From contig OZ024744.1 in the NCBI GenBank assembly GCA_964016885.1, forward strand, positions 20,948,098-21,012,097: a DNA stretch of 64,000 bases, given 5' to 3'. This document shows positions 37,901-52,400 of the stretch, piece after piece (the stretch's first letter is position 1; each line of letters begins with the position of its first letter). Below the pieces are notes generated by a model. It saw nothing but the letters and a program-made list of their open reading frames with translations. It did no database searches and had not been told where the DNA came from. The position numbers and the translations under genes are program-made. The DNA is from Eledone cirrhosa. Its lineage: Eukaryota > Mollusca > Cephalopoda > Octopoda > Eledonidae.

Positions 37901-38508
37901 TTTTAACAACAGTTGAATCTTAAGATAAAACTCGTTTTAACAACAGTTGAATCTTAAGTACTGACTCGTTTTAACAACAGTTGAATCTTAAGATAAAACT
38001 CGTTTTAACAACAGTTGAATCTTATGAACTAACTCATTTTAACAACAGTTGAATCTTAAGTTAAGACTCGTTTTAACAACAGTTGAATCTTAAGAACTGA
38101 CTCGTTTTAACGACAGCTGAATCTTAAGATAAAACTCGTTTTAACAACAGTTGGATCTTAAGAACTGACTCGTTTTAACAACAATTGAATCTTACGATAA
38201 AACTCGTTTTAACAACAGTTGAATCTTATGAACTAACTCATTTTAACAACAGTTGAATCTTAAGTTAAGACTCGTTTTAACAACAGTTGAATATTAAGAC
38301 AAAACCCGTTTTAACAACAGTTGAATCTTAAGAACTGTCTCGTTTTAACAACAGTTGAATCTTAAGATAAACCTCGTTTTAACAACAGTTTAATCTTAAG
38401 AACTGACTCGTTTTAACAACAGTTGAATCTTAAGACAAAACTCGTTTTAACAACAGTTGAATCTTAAGAACTGACTTGTTCTAACAACAGTTCAGCCTTA
38501 AGAACTGA
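34906..38508 (+). repeat. HOR unit 18 (106 monomers)
   Basis: Standard head, then a middle with CACGTG at 35802-35807 and a 35-bp monomer near 37140. An extra 33-bp monomer (GATAAACTCG near 36225) gives the net -1. The last kilobase (about 37.5-38.5 kb) is repeated at the end of unit 19 at +2,481 bp, with shared CTCGTTTTTACAAC and AAGTACTGACTC. Confidence 0.86.
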
Positions 38509-40989
38509 CTCGTTTTAAAACAGTTGAATCGTTAGAACTGACTCGTTTTAACAACAGTTGAATCTTAAAATAAAACTCGTTTTAACAATAGTTGAATCTC
38601 AAGAACTGACTCGTTTTAGCAACAGTTGAATCTTAAGATAACACTCGTTTTTATAACAGTTGAATCTTAAGAACTGTCTCGTTTTAACAACAGTTGAATT
38701 TTAAGATAAACCTCGTTTTGACAACAGTTGAATCTTAAGAACTGACTCGTTTTAACAACAGTTAAATCTTAATAACTGACTCGTTTTAACAACAGTTGAA
38801 TGTTAAGATAAAACTCGTTTTAACAATAGTTGAATCTTAACATAAAACTCGTTTTAACAACTGTTGAATCTTAAGAACTGACCCGTTTTAACAACAGCTG
38901 AATCTTAAGATAAAACTCGTTTTAACAACAGTTGAATCTTAAGAACTGACTCGTTTTAACAACAGCTGAATCTTAAGATAAAACTCGTTTTAACAACAGT
39001 TGAATCTTAAGAACTGACTCGTTTTAACAAAAGCTGAATCTTAAGATAAAACTCGTTTTAACAACAGTTCAAACTTAAGAAATGACTCGTTTTAACAAAA
39101 GTTGAATCTTATGAACTCACTCATGTTAACAACAGTTGAATTTTAAGATAACATTCGTTTTAACAACAGTTGAATCTTAAGAACTGATTCGTTTTAACAA
39201 CAGTTGAATCTTAAGATAAAACTCGTTTTAACAACACGTGAATCTTAAGAACGGACTCGTTTTAACAACACCTGAATCTTAAGATAAAACTCGTTTTAAC
39301 AACAGTTGAATCTTAAGATAAAACTCGTTTTAACAACAGATGAATCTTAAGAACTGACTCGTTTTAACGACAGCTGAATCTTAAGATAAAACTCGTTTTA
39401 ACAACAGTTCAAACTTAAGAAATGACTCGTTTTAACAACAGTTGAATCTTATGAACTGACTCATTTTAACAACAGTTGAATCTTAAGAACTGATTCGTTT
39501 TAACAACAGCTGAATCTTAAGATAAAACTCGTTTTAACAACAGTTGAATCTTAAGAACTGACTCGTTTTAACAACAGCTGAATCTTAAGATAAAACTCGT
39601 TTTAACAACAGTTGAATCTTAAGAACTGACTCGTTTTAACAACAGCTGAATCTTAAGATAAAATTCGTTTTAACAACAGTTGAATCTTAACATAAAACTC
39701 GTTTTAACAACAGTTGAATCTTAAGAACTGACTCTTTTTAATAACGGTTGAATCTTAAGATAAAACTCGTTATAACAACAGTTGAATCTTATGAGCTAAC
39801 TCATTTTAACAACAGTTGAATCTTAAGTTAAGACTCGTTTTAACAACAGTTGAATCTTAAGATAAAACTCGTTTTAACAACAGTTGAATCTTAAGAACTG
39901 ATTCGTTTTAACAACAGCTGAATCTTAAGATAAAACTCGTTTTAACAACAGTTGAATCTTAAGAACTGATTCGTTTTAACAACAGCTGAATCTTAAGATA
40001 AAACTCGTTTTAACAACAGTTGAATCTTAAGAACTGACTCGTTTTAACAACAGCTGAATCTTAAGATAAAACTCGTTTTAACAACAGTTGAATCTTAAGA
40101 TAAAACTCGTTTTTACAACAGTTGAATCTTAAGAACTGACTCTTTTTAACAACAGTTGAATCTTAAGATAAAACTCGTTTTAACAACAGTTGAATCTTAT
40201 GAGCTAACTCATTTTAACAACAGTTGAATCTTAAGTTAAGACTCGTTTTAACAACAGTTGAATCTTAAGAACTGACTCGTTTTAACAACAGCTGAATCTT
40301 AAGATAAAACTCGTTTTAACAACAGTTGAATCTTAAGAACTGACTCGTTTTAACAACAGCTGAATCTTAAGATAAAACTCGTTTTAACAACAGTTGAATC
40401 TTAAGATAAAACTCGTTTTAACAACAGTTGAATCTTAAGTACTGACTCGTTTTAACAACAGTTGAATCTTAAGATAAAACTCGTTTTAACAACAGTTGAA
40501 TCTTATGAACTAACTCATTTTAACAACAGTTGAATCTTAAGTTAAGACTCGTTTTAACAACAGTTGAATCTTAAGAACTGACTCGTTTTAACGACAGCTG
40601 AATCTTAAGATAAAACTCGTTTTAACAACAGTTGGATCTTAAGAACTGACTCGTTTTAACAACAGTTGAATCTTACGATAAAACTCGTTTTAACAACAGT
40701 TGAATCTTATGAACTAACTCATTTTAACAAGAGTTGAATCTTAAGTTAAGACTCGTTTTGACAACAGTTGAATATTAAGACAAAACCCGTTTTAACAACA
40801 GTTGAATCTTAAGAACTGTCTCGTTTTAACAACAGTTGAATCTTAAGATAAACCTCGTTTTAACAACAGTTTAATCTTAAGAACTGACTCGTTTTAACAA
40901 CAGTTGAATCTTAAGACAAAACTCGTTTTAACAACAGTTGAATCTTAAGAACTGACTTGTTCTAACAACAGTTCAGCCTTAAGAACTGA
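38509..40989 (+). repeat. HOR unit 19 (73 monomers)
   Basis: The head variant CGTTTTTATAAC (near 38649) is shared only with unit 20 (near 41129); other heads have CGTTTTCATAAC. The last part repeats unit 18. No 35-bp monomer is present, and the length is 73x34 minus the head base. CACGTG lies at 39235-39240. Confidence 0.87.
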
Positions 40990-43573
40990 CTCGTTTTAAA
41001 ACAGTTGAATCGTTAGAACTGACTCGTTTTAACAACAGTTGAATCTTAAAATAAAACTCGTTTTAACAATAGTTGAATCTCAAGAACTGACTCGTTTTAG
41101 CAACAGTTGAATCTTAAGATAACACTCGTTTTTATAACAGTTGAATCTTAAGAACTGTCTCGTTTTAACAACAGCTGAATTTTAAGATAAACCTCGTTTT
41201 GACAACAGTTGAATCTTAAGAACTGACTCGTTTTAACAACAGTTAAATCTTAATAACTGACTCGTTTTAACAACAGTTGAATGTTAAGATAAAACTCGTT
41301 TTAACAATAGTTGAATCTTAAGATAAAACTCGTTTTAACAACTGTTGAATCTTAAGAACTGACTCGTTTTAACAACAGCTGAATCTTAAGATAAAACTCG
41401 TTTTAACAACAGTTGAATCTTAAGAACTGACTCGTTTTAACAACAGCTGAATCTTAAGATAAAACTCGTTTTAACAACAGTTGAATCTTAAGAACTGACT
41501 CGTTTTAACAACAGCTGAATCTTAAGATAAAACTCGTTTTAACAACAGTTCAAACTTAAGAAATGACTCGTTTTAACAAAAGTTGAATCTTATGAACTCA
41601 CTCATTTTAACAACAGTTGAATCTTAAGATAACATTCGTTTTAACAACAGTTGAATCTTAAGAACTGATTCGTTTTAACAACAGTTGAATCTTAAGATAA
41701 AACTCGTTTTAACAACACGTGAATCTTAAGAACGGACTCGTTTTAACAACACCTGAATCTTAAGATAAAACTCGTTTTAACAACAGTTGAATCTTAAGAA
41801 CTGACTCGTTTTAACGACAGCTGAATCTTAAGATAAAACTCGTTTTAACAACAGTTGAATCTTATGAACTGACTCATTTTAACAACAGTTGAATCTTAAG
41901 AACTGATTCGTTTTAACAACAGCTGAATCTTAAGATAAAACTCGTTTTAACAACAGTTGAATCTTAAGAACTGACTCGTTTTAACAACAGCTGAATCTTA
42001 AGATAAAACTCGTTTTAACAACAGTTGAATCTTAAGAACTGACTCGTTTTAACAACAGCTGAATCTTAAGATAAAACTCGTTTTAACAACAGTTGAATCT
42101 TAACATAAAATTCGTTTTAACAACAGTTGAATCTTAAGAACTGACTCTTTTTAACAACGGTTGAATCTTAAGATAAAACTCGTTTTAACAACAGTTGAAT
42201 CTTATGAGCTAACTCATTTTAACAACAGTTGAATCTTAAGTTAAGACTCGTTTTAACAACAGTTGAATCTTAAGAACTGACTCGTTTTAACAACAGCTGA
42301 ATCTTAAGATAAAACTCGTTTTAACAACAGTTGAATCTTAAGAACTGACTCGTTTTAACAACAGTTGAATCTTCAAATAAAACTCGTTTTAACAATAGTG
42401 GAATCTTAAGAACTGACTCGTTTTAACAACAGTTGAATCTTAAGATAAAACTCGTTTTAACAACAGTTGAATCTTAAGAACTGACTCGTTTTAACAACAG
42501 CTGAATCTTAAGATAAAACTCGTTTTAACAACAGTTCAAACTTAAGAAATGACTCGTTTTAACAAAAGTCGAATCTTATGAACTCACTCATTTTAACAAC
42601 AGTTGAATCTTAAGATAACATTCGTTTTAACAACAGTTGAATCTTAAGAACTGATTCGTTTTAACAACAGTTGAATCTTAAGATAAAACTCGTTTTAACA
42701 ACACTTGAATCTTAAGAACGGACTCGTTTTAACAACACCTGAATCTTAAGATAAAACTCGTTTTAACAACAGTTGAATCTTAAGAACTGATTCGTTTTAA
42801 CAACAGTTCAAACTTAAGAACTGACTCGTTTTAACAACAGTTGAATCTAATGAACTGACTCATTTTAACAACAGTTGAATCTTAAGATAACATTCGTTTT
42901 AACAACAGTTGAATCTTAAGAACTGACTCGTTTTAACAACAGTTGAATCTTAATGATAAAACTCGTTTCGACAACAGTTGAATCTTAAGAACTGACTCGT
43001 TTTAACAACAGCTGAATCTTAAGATAAAACTCGTTTTAACAACAGTTGAATCTTAAGATAAAACTCGTTTTAACAACAGTTGAATCTTAAGAACTGACTC
43101 GTTTTAACGACAGCTGAATCTTAAGATAAAACTCGTTTTAACAACAGTTCAAACTTAAGAAATGACTCGTTTTAACAACAGTTGAATCTTATGAACTGAC
43201 TCATTTTAACAACAGTTGAATCTTATGAACTAACTCATTTTAACAACAGTTGAATCTTAAGTTAAGACTCGTTTTAACAACAGTTGAATCTTAAGAACTG
43301 ACTCGTTTTAACAACAGTTGAATCTTAAGACAAAACCCGTTTTAACAACAGTTGAATCTTAAGAACTGTCTCGTTTTAACAACAGTTGAATCTTAAGATA
43401 AACCTCGTTTTAACAACAGTTTAATCTTAAGAACTGACTCGTTTTAACAACAGTTGAATCTTAAGACAAAACTCGTTTTAACAACAGTTGAATCTTAAGA
43501 CAAGACTCGTTTTAGCAACAGTTGAATCTTAAGAACTGACTTGTTCTAACAACAGTTCAGCCTTAAGAACTGA
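40990..43573 (+). repeat. HOR unit 20 (76 monomers)
   Basis: The first 1.2 kb follows unit 19 closely (TTTATAAC head, CTTAACATAAAA, AACGGTTGAATC). Near 42380 it passes into a block like that of unit 18 (about 36.6-37.4 kb) that includes a 35-bp monomer in a private form, TAATGATAAAAC (near 42952). It ends in the TTTTAGCAAC tail subfamily with GACAAGACTCG. It looks like a mosaic of two HOR lineages. Confidence 0.84.
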
Positions 43574-45510
43574 CTCGTTTTAAAACAGTTGAATCGTTAG
43601 AACTGACTCGTTTTAACAACAGTTGAATCTTAAAATAAAACTCGTTTTAACAATAGTTGAATCTCAAGAACTGACTCGTTTTAGCAACAGTTGAATCTTA
43701 AGATAACACTCGTTTTCATAACAGTTGAATCTTAAGAACTGTCTCGTTTTAACAACAGTTGAATTTTAAGATAAACCTCGTTTTGACAACAGTTGAATCT
43801 TAAGAACTGACTCGTTTTAACAACAGTTAAATCTTAATAACTGACTCGTTTTAACAACAGTTGAATGTTAAGATAAAACTCGTTTTAACAATAGTTGAAT
43901 CTTAAGAACTGACTCGTTTTAACAACAGTTGAATCTTAAGATAAAACTCGTTTTAACAACTGTTGAGTCTTAAGAACTGACTCGTTTTAACAACAGCTGA
44001 ATCTTAAGATAAAACTCGTTTTAACAACAGTTGAATCTTAAGAACTGACTCGTTTTAACAACAGTTGAATCTTCAAATAAAACTCGTTTTAACAACAGTT
44101 GAATCTTAAGAACTGACTCGTTTTAACAACAGTTGAATGTTAAGATAAAACTCGTTTTAATAATAGTGGAATCTTAAGAACTGACTCGTTTTAACAACAG
44201 TTGAATCTTAAGATAAAACTCGTTTTAACAACAGTTGAATCTTAAGAACTGACTTGTTTTAACAACAGCTGAATCTTAAGATAAAACTCGTTTTAACAAC
44301 AGTTCAAACTTAAGAAATGACTCGTTTTAACAAAAGTTGAATCTTATGAACTCACTCATTTTAACAACAGTTGAATCTTAAGATAACATTCGTTTTAACA
44401 ACAGTTGAATCTTAAGAACTGATTCGTTTTAACAACAGTTGAATCTTAAGATAAAACTCGTTTTAACAACACGTGAATCTTAAGAACGGACTCGTTTTAA
44501 CAACACCTGAATCTTAAGATAAAACTCGTTTTAACAACAGTTGAATCTTAAGATAAAACTCGTTTTAACAGCAGTTGAATCTTAAGAACTGACTCGTTTT
44601 AACGACAGCTGAATCTTAAGATAAAACTCGTTTTAACAACAGTTCAAACTTAAGAAATGACTCGTTTTAACAACAGTTGAATCTTATGAACTGACTCATT
44701 TTAACAACAGTTGAATCTTAAGATAAAACTCGTTTTAACAACAGTTGAATCTTAAGATAAAACTCGTTTTAACAACAGTTGAATCTTAAGAACTGACTCT
44801 TTTTAACAACAGTTGAATCTTAAGATAAAACTCGTTTTAACAACAGTTGAATCTTATGAGCTAACTCATTTTAACAACAGTTGAATCTTAAGTTAAGACT
44901 CGTTTTAACAACAGTTGAATCTTAAGAACTGACTCGTTTTAACAACAGCTGAATCTTAAGATAAAACTCGTTTTAACAACAGTTGAATCTTAAGAACTGA
45001 CTCGTTTTAACAACAGCTGAATCTTAAGATAAAACTCGTTTTAACAACAGTTGAATCTTAAGATAAAACTCGTTTTAACAACAGTTGAATCTTATGAACT
45101 AACTCATTTTAACAACAGTTGAATCTTAAGTTAAGACTCGTTTTAACAACAGTTGAATCTTAAGAACTGACTCGTTTTAACGACAGCTGAATCTTAAGAT
45201 AAAACTCGTTTTAACAACAGTTGGATCTTAAGAACTGACTCGTTTTAACAACAGTTGAATCTTACGATAAAACTCGTTTTAACAACAGTTGAATCTTATG
45301 AACTAACTCATTTTAACAACAGTTGAATCTTAAGTTAAGACTCGTTTTAACAACAGTTGAATATTAAGACAAAACCCGTTTTAACAACAGTTGAATCTTA
45401 AGAACTGTCTCGTTTTAACAACAGTTGAATCTTAAGACAAAACTCGTTTTAACAACAGTTGAATCTTAAGAACTGACTTGTTCTAACAACAGTTCAGCCT
45501 TAAGAACTGA
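43574..45510 (+). repeat. HOR unit 21 (57 monomers)
   Basis: The head and first kilobase resemble unit 18 (CAATAGTGG after TTTTAATAA; CACGTG at 44470-44475). The tail is shortened: the GATAAAC and CAGTTTAATC monomers are missing before the anchor at 45481. Length is 57x34 minus one. Confidence 0.86.
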
Positions 45511-48500
45511 CTCGTTTTAAAACAGTTGAATCGTTAGAACTGACTCGTTTTAACAACAGTTGAATCTTAAAATAAAACTCGTTTTAACAATAGTTGAATC
45601 TCAAGAACTGACTCGTTTTAGCAACAGTTGAATCTTAAGATAACACTCGTTTTCATAACAGTTGAATCTTAAGAACTGTCTCGTTTTAACAACAGTTGAA
45701 TTTTAAGTTAAACCTCGTTTTGACAACAGTTGAATCTTAAGAACTGACTCGTTTTAACAACAGTTAAATCTTAATAACTGACTCGTTTTAACAACAGTTG
45801 AATGTTAAGATAAAACTCGTTTTAACAATAGTTGAATCTTAAGATAAAACTCGTTTTAACAACTGTTGAATCTTAAGAACTGACTCGTTTTAACAACAGC
45901 TGAATCTTAAGATAAAACTCGTTTTAACAACAGTTGAATCTTAAGAACTGACTCGTTTTAACAACAGCTGAATCTTAAGATAAAACTCGTTTTAACAACA
46001 GTTGAATCTTAAGAACTGACTCGTTTTAACAACAGCTGAATCTTAAGATAAAACTCGTTTTAACAACAGTTGAATCTTAAGATAAAACTCGTTTTAACAA
46101 CAGTTGAATCTTAAGAACTGACTCGTTTTAACGACAGCTGAATCTTAAGATAAAACTCGTTTTAACAACAGTTCAAACTTAAGAAATGACTCGTTTTAAC
46201 AAAAGTTGAATCTTATGAACTCACTCATTTTAACAACAGTTGAATCTTAAGATAACATTCGTTTTAACAACAGTTGAATCTTAAGAACTGATTCGTTTTA
46301 ACAACAGTTGAATCTTAAGATAAAACTCGTTTTAACAACACGTGAATCTTAAGAACGGACTCGTTTTAACAACACCTGAATCTTAAGATAAAACTCGTTT
46401 TAACAACAGTTGAATCTTAAGATAAAACTCGTTTTAACAACAGTTGAATCTTAAGAACTGACTCGTTTTAACGACAGCTGAATCTTAAGATAAAACTCGT
46501 TTTAACAACAGTTCAAACTTAAGAAATGACTCGTTTTAACAACAGTTGAATCTTATGAACTGACTCATTTTAACAACAGTTGAATCTTAAGAACTGATTC
46601 GTTTTAACAACATCTGAATCTTAAGATAAAACTCGTTTTAACAACAGTTGAATCTTAAGAACTGACTCGTTTTAACAACAGCTGAATCTTAAGATAAAAC
46701 TCGTTTTAACAACAGTTGAATCTTAAGAACTGACTCGTTTTAACAACAGCTGAATATTAAGATAAAACTCGTTTTAACAACAGTTGAATCTTAACATAAA
46801 ACTCGTTTTAACAACAGTTGAATCTTAAGAACTGACTCTTTTTAACAACGGTTGAATCTTAAGATAAAACTCGTTTTAACAACAGTTGAATCTTATGAGC
46901 TAACTCATTTTAACAACAGTTGAATCTTAAGTTAAGACTCGTTTTAACAACAGTTGAATCTTAAGAACTGACTCGTTTTAACAACAGCTGAATCTTAAGA
47001 TAAAACTCGTTTTAACAACAGTTGAATCTTAAGAACTGACTCGTTTTAACAACAGTTGAATCTTCAAAAAAAACTCGTTTTAACAACAGTTGAATCTTAA
47101 GAACTGACTCGTTTTAACAACAGTTGAATGTTAAGATAAAACTCGTTTTAACAATAGTGGAATCTTAAGAACTGACTCGTTTTAACAACAGTTGAATCTT
47201 AAGATAAAACTCGTTTTAACAACAGTTGAATCTTAAGAACTAACTCGTTTTAACAACAGCTGAATCTTAAGATAAAACTCGTTTTAACAACAGTTCAAAC
47301 TTAAGAAATGACTCGTTTTAACAAAAGTTGAATCTTATGAACTCACTCATTTTAACAACAGTTGAATCTTAAGATAACATTCGTTTTAACAACAGTTGAA
47401 TCTTAAGAACTGATTCGTTTTAACAACAGTTGAATCTTAAGATAAAACTCGTTTTAACAACACTTGAATCTTAAGAACGGACTCGTTTTAACAACACCTG
47501 AATCTTAAGATAAAACTCGTTTTAACAACAGTTGAATCTTAAGAACTGATTCGTTTTAACAACAGTTCAAACTTAAGAACTGACTCGTTTTAACAACAGT
47601 TGAATCTAATGAACTGACTCATTTTAACAACAGTTGAATCTTAAGATAACATTCGTTTTAACAACAGTTGAATCGTAAAGATAAAACTCGTTTCGACAAC
47701 AGTTGAATCTTAAGAACTGACTCGTTTTAACAACAGCTGAATCTTAGAATAAAACTCGTTTTAACAACAGTTGAATCTTAAGATAAAACTCGTTTTAACA
47801 ACAGTTGAATCTTAAGAACTGACTCGTTTTAACGACAGCTGAATCTTAAGATAAAACTCGTTTTAACAACAGTTCAAACTTAAGAAATGACTCGTTTTAA
47901 CAACAGTTGAATCTTATGAACTGACTCATTTTAACAACAGTTGAATCTTAAGAACTGATTCGTTTTAACAACAGCTGAATCTTAAGATAAAACTCGTTTT
48001 AACAACAGTTGAATCTTAAGAACTGATTCGTTTTAACAACAGTTGAATTTTAAGATAAACCTCGTTTTGACAACAGTTGAATCTTAAGAACTGACTCGTT
48101 TTAACAACAGTTAAATCTTAATAACTGACTCGTTTTAACAACAGTTGAATGTTAAGATAAAACTCGTTTTAACAATAGTTGAATCTTAAGATAAAACTCG
48201 TTTTAACAACAGCTGAATCTTAAGATAAAACTCGTTTTAACAACAGTTGAATCTTAAGAACTGACTCGTTTTAACAACAGCTGAATCTTAAGATAAAACT
48301 CGTTTTAACAACAGTTCAAACTTAAGAAATGACTCGTTTTAAGAAAAGTTGAATCTTATGAACTCACTCATTTTAACAACAGTTGAATCTTAAGATAACA
48401 TTCGTTTTAACAACAGTTGAATCTTAAGAACTGATTCGTTTTAACAACAGTTGAATCTTAAGATAAAACTCGTTTTAACCACAGTTGAATCTTAAGAACG

Positions 48501-49489
48501 GACTCGTTTTAACAACAGCTGAATCTTAAGATAAAACTCGTTTTAACAACAGTTGAATCTTAAGAACTGATTCGTTTTAACAACAGTTCAAACTTAAGAA
48601 CTGATTCGTTTTAACAACAGTTGAATCTTATGAACTGACTCATTTTAACAACAGTTGAATCTTAAGATAACATTCGTTTTAACAACAGTTGAATCTTAAG
48701 AACTGACTCGTTTTAACAACAGTTGAATCTTAAGATAAAACTCGTTTTAACAACAGTTGAATCTTAAGAACTGACTCGTTTTAACGACAGCTGAATCTTA
48801 AGATAAATCTTGTTTTAACAACAGTTGAATCTTAAAGATAAAACTCGCTTTAACAACAGTTGAATCTTAAGAACTGACTCGTTTTAACAACAGTTGAATC
48901 TTAAGACACAACCCGTTTTAACAACAGTTGAATATTAAGAACTGTCTCGTTTTAACAACAGTTGAATGTTAAGATAAAACTCGTTTTAACAATAGTTGTA
49001 TCTTAAGAACTGACTCGTTTTAACAACAGTTGAATCTTCAAATAAAACTCGTTTTAACAACAGTTGAATCTTAAGAACTGACTCGTTTTAACAACAGTTG
49101 AATGTTAAGATAAAACTCGTTTTAACAATAGTGGAATCTTAAGAACTGACTCGTTTTAACAACAGTTGAATCTTAAGATAAAACTCGTTTTAACAACAGT
49201 TGAATCTTAAGAACTGACTCGTTTTAACGACAGATGAATCTTAAGATAAAACTCGTTTTAACAACAGTTCAAACTTAAGAAATGACTCGTTTTAACAACA
49301 GTTGAATCTTATGAACTGACTCATTTTAACAACAGTTGAATCTTAAGAAATGATTCGTTTTAACAACAGTTGAATCTTAAGATAAAACTCGTTTTAACAA
49401 CAGTTGAATCTTAAGACAAAACTCGTTTTAGCAACAGTTGAATCTTAAGAACTGACTTGTTCTAACAACAGTTCAGCCTTAAGAACTGA
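45511..49489 (+). repeat. HOR unit 22 (117 monomers), spans a super-repeat junction
   Basis: From about 46.31 to 48.03 kb this unit matches 53.05-54.77 kb at +6,736 bp (shared AACGGTTGAATC, CAGCTGAATATTAAG at 46747, CACGTG at 46339). From 48048 onward it matches 55939 onward at +7,891 bp. The difference, 1,155 bp, is 34 monomers minus one base, which is a missing stretch that would have carried an anchor and its 33-bp head monomer. Confidence 0.86.
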
Positions 49490-52400
49490 CTCGTTTTAAA
49501 ACAGTTGAATCGTTAGAACTGACTCGTTTTAACAACAGTTGAATCTTAAAATAAAACTCGTTTTAACAATAGTTGAATCTCAAGAACTGACTCGTTTTAG
49601 CAACAGTTGAATCTTAAGATAACACTCGTTTTCATAACAGTTGAATCTTAAGAACTGTCTCGTTTTAACAACAGTTGAATTTTAAGATAAACCTCGTTTT
49701 GACAACAGTTGAATCATAAGAACTGACTCGTTTTAACAACAGTTAAATCTTAATAACTGACTCGTTTTAACAACAGTTGAATGTTAAGATAAAACTCGTT
49801 TTAACAATAGTTGAATCTTAAGAACTGACTCGTTTTAACAACAGTTGAATCTTAAGATAAAACTCGTTTTAACAACTGTTGAATCTTAAGAACTGACTCG
49901 TTTTAACGACAGCTGAATCTGAAGATAAAACTCGTTTTAACAACAGTTCAAACTTAAGAAATGACTCGTTTTAACAACAGTTGAATCTTATGAACTGACT
50001 CATTTTAACAACAGTTGAATCTTAAGAACTGATTCGTTTTAACAACAGCTGAATCTTAAGATAAAACTCGTTTTAACAACAGTTGAATCTTAAGAACTGA
50101 CTCGTTTTAACAACAGCTGAATCTTAAGATAAAACTCGTTTTAACAACAGTTGAATCTTAAGAACTGACTCGTTTTAACAACAGCTGAATCTTAAGATAA
50201 AACTCGTTTTAACAACAGTTGAATCTTAACATAAAACTCGTTTTAACAACAGTTGAATCTTAAGAACTGACTCTTTTTAACAACAGTTGAATCTTAAGAT
50301 AAAACTCGTTTTAACAACAGTTGAATCTTATGAGCTAACTCATTTTAACAACAGTTGAATCTTAAGTTAAGACTCGTTTTAACAACAGTTGAATCTTAAG
50401 AACTGACTCGTTTTAACAACAGCTGAATCTTAAGATAAAACTCGTTTTAACAACAGTTGAATCTTAAGAACTGACTCGTTTTAACAACAGTTGAATCTTC
50501 AAATAAAACTCGTTTTAACAAAAAGTTGAATCTTAAGAACTGACTCGTTTTAACAACAGTTGAATGTTAAGATAAAACTCGTTTTAACAATAGTGGAATC
50601 TTAAGAACTGACTCGTTTTAACAACAGTTGAATCTTAAGATAAAACTCGTTTTAACAACAGTTGAATCTTAAAAACTGACTCGTTTTAACAACAGCTGAA
50701 TCTTAAGATAAAACTCGTTTTAACAACAGTTCAAACTTAAGAAATGACTCGTTTTAACAAAAGTTGAATCTTATGAACTCACTCATTTTAACAACAGTTG
50801 AATCTTAAGATAACATTCGTTTTAACAACAGTTGAATCTTAAGAACTGATTCGTTTTAACAACAGTTGAATCTTAAGATAAAACTCGTTTTAACAACACT
50901 TGAATCTTAAGAACGGACTCGTTTTAACAACACCTGAATCTTAAGATAAAACTCGTTTTAACAACAGTTGAATCTTAAGAACTGATTCGTTTTAACAACA
51001 GTTCAAACTTAAGAACTGACTCGTTTTAACAACAGTTGAATCTAATGAACTGACTCATTTTAACAACAGTTGAATCTTAAGATAACATTCGTTTTAACAA
51101 CAGTTGAATCTTAAGAACTGACTCGTTTTAACAGCAGTTGAATCTTAAAGATAAAACTCGTTTCGACAACAGTTGAATCTTAAGAACTGACTCGTTTTAA
51201 CAACAGCTGAATCTTAAGATAAAACTCGTTTTAACAACAGTTGAATCTTAAGATAAAACTCGTTTTAACAACAGTTGAATCTTAAGATAAAACTCGTTTT
51301 ACCAACAGTTGAATCTTAAGAACTGATTCGTTTTAACAACAGCTGAATCTTAAGATAAAACTCGTTTTAACAACAGTTGAATCTTAAGAACTGATTCGTT
51401 TTAACAACAGCTGAATCTTAAGATAAAACTCGTTTTAACAACAGTTGAATCTTAAGAACTGACTCGTTTTAACAACAGCTGAATCTTAAGATAAAACTCG
51501 TTTTAACAACAGTTGAATCTTAAGATAAAACTCGTTTTAACAACAGTTGAATCTTAAGAACTGACTCTTTTTAACAACAGTTGAATCTTAAGATAAAACT
51601 CGTTTTAACAACAGTTGAATCTTATGAGCTAACTCATTTTAACAACAGTTGAATCTTAAGTTAAGACTCGTTTTAACAACAGTTGAATCTTAAGAACTGA
51701 CTCGTTTTAACAACAGCTGAATCTTAAGATAAAACTCGTTTTAACAACAGTTGAATCTTAAGAACTGACTCGTTTTAACAACAGCTGAATCTTAAGATAA
51801 AACTCGTTTTAACAACAGTTGAATCTTAAGATAAAACTCGTTTTAACAACAGTTGAATCTTAAGTACTGACTCGTTTTAACAACAGTTGAATCTTAAGAT
51901 AAAACTCGTTTTAACAACAGTTGAATCTTATGAACTAACTCATTTTAACAACAGTTGAATCTTAAGTTAAGACTCGTTTTAACAACAGTTGAATCTTAAG
52001 AACTGACTCGTTTTAACGACAGCTGAATCTTAAGATAAAACTCGTTTTAACAACAGTTGGATCTTAAGAACTGACTCGTTTTAACAACAGTTGAATCTTA
52101 AGATAAAACTCGTTTTAACCACAGTTGAATCTTAAGAACGGACTCGTTTTAACAACAGCTGAATCTTAAGATAAAACTCGTTTTAACAACAGTTGAATCT
52201 TAAGAACTGATTCGTTTTAACAACAGTTCAAACTTAAGAACTGATTCGTTTTAACAACAGTTGAATCTTATGAACTGACTCATTTTAACAACAGTTGAAT
52301 CTTAAGATAACATTCGTTTTAACAACAGTTGAATCTTAAGAACTGACTCGTTTTAACAACAGTTGAATCTTAAGATAAAACTCGTTTTAACAACAGTTGA

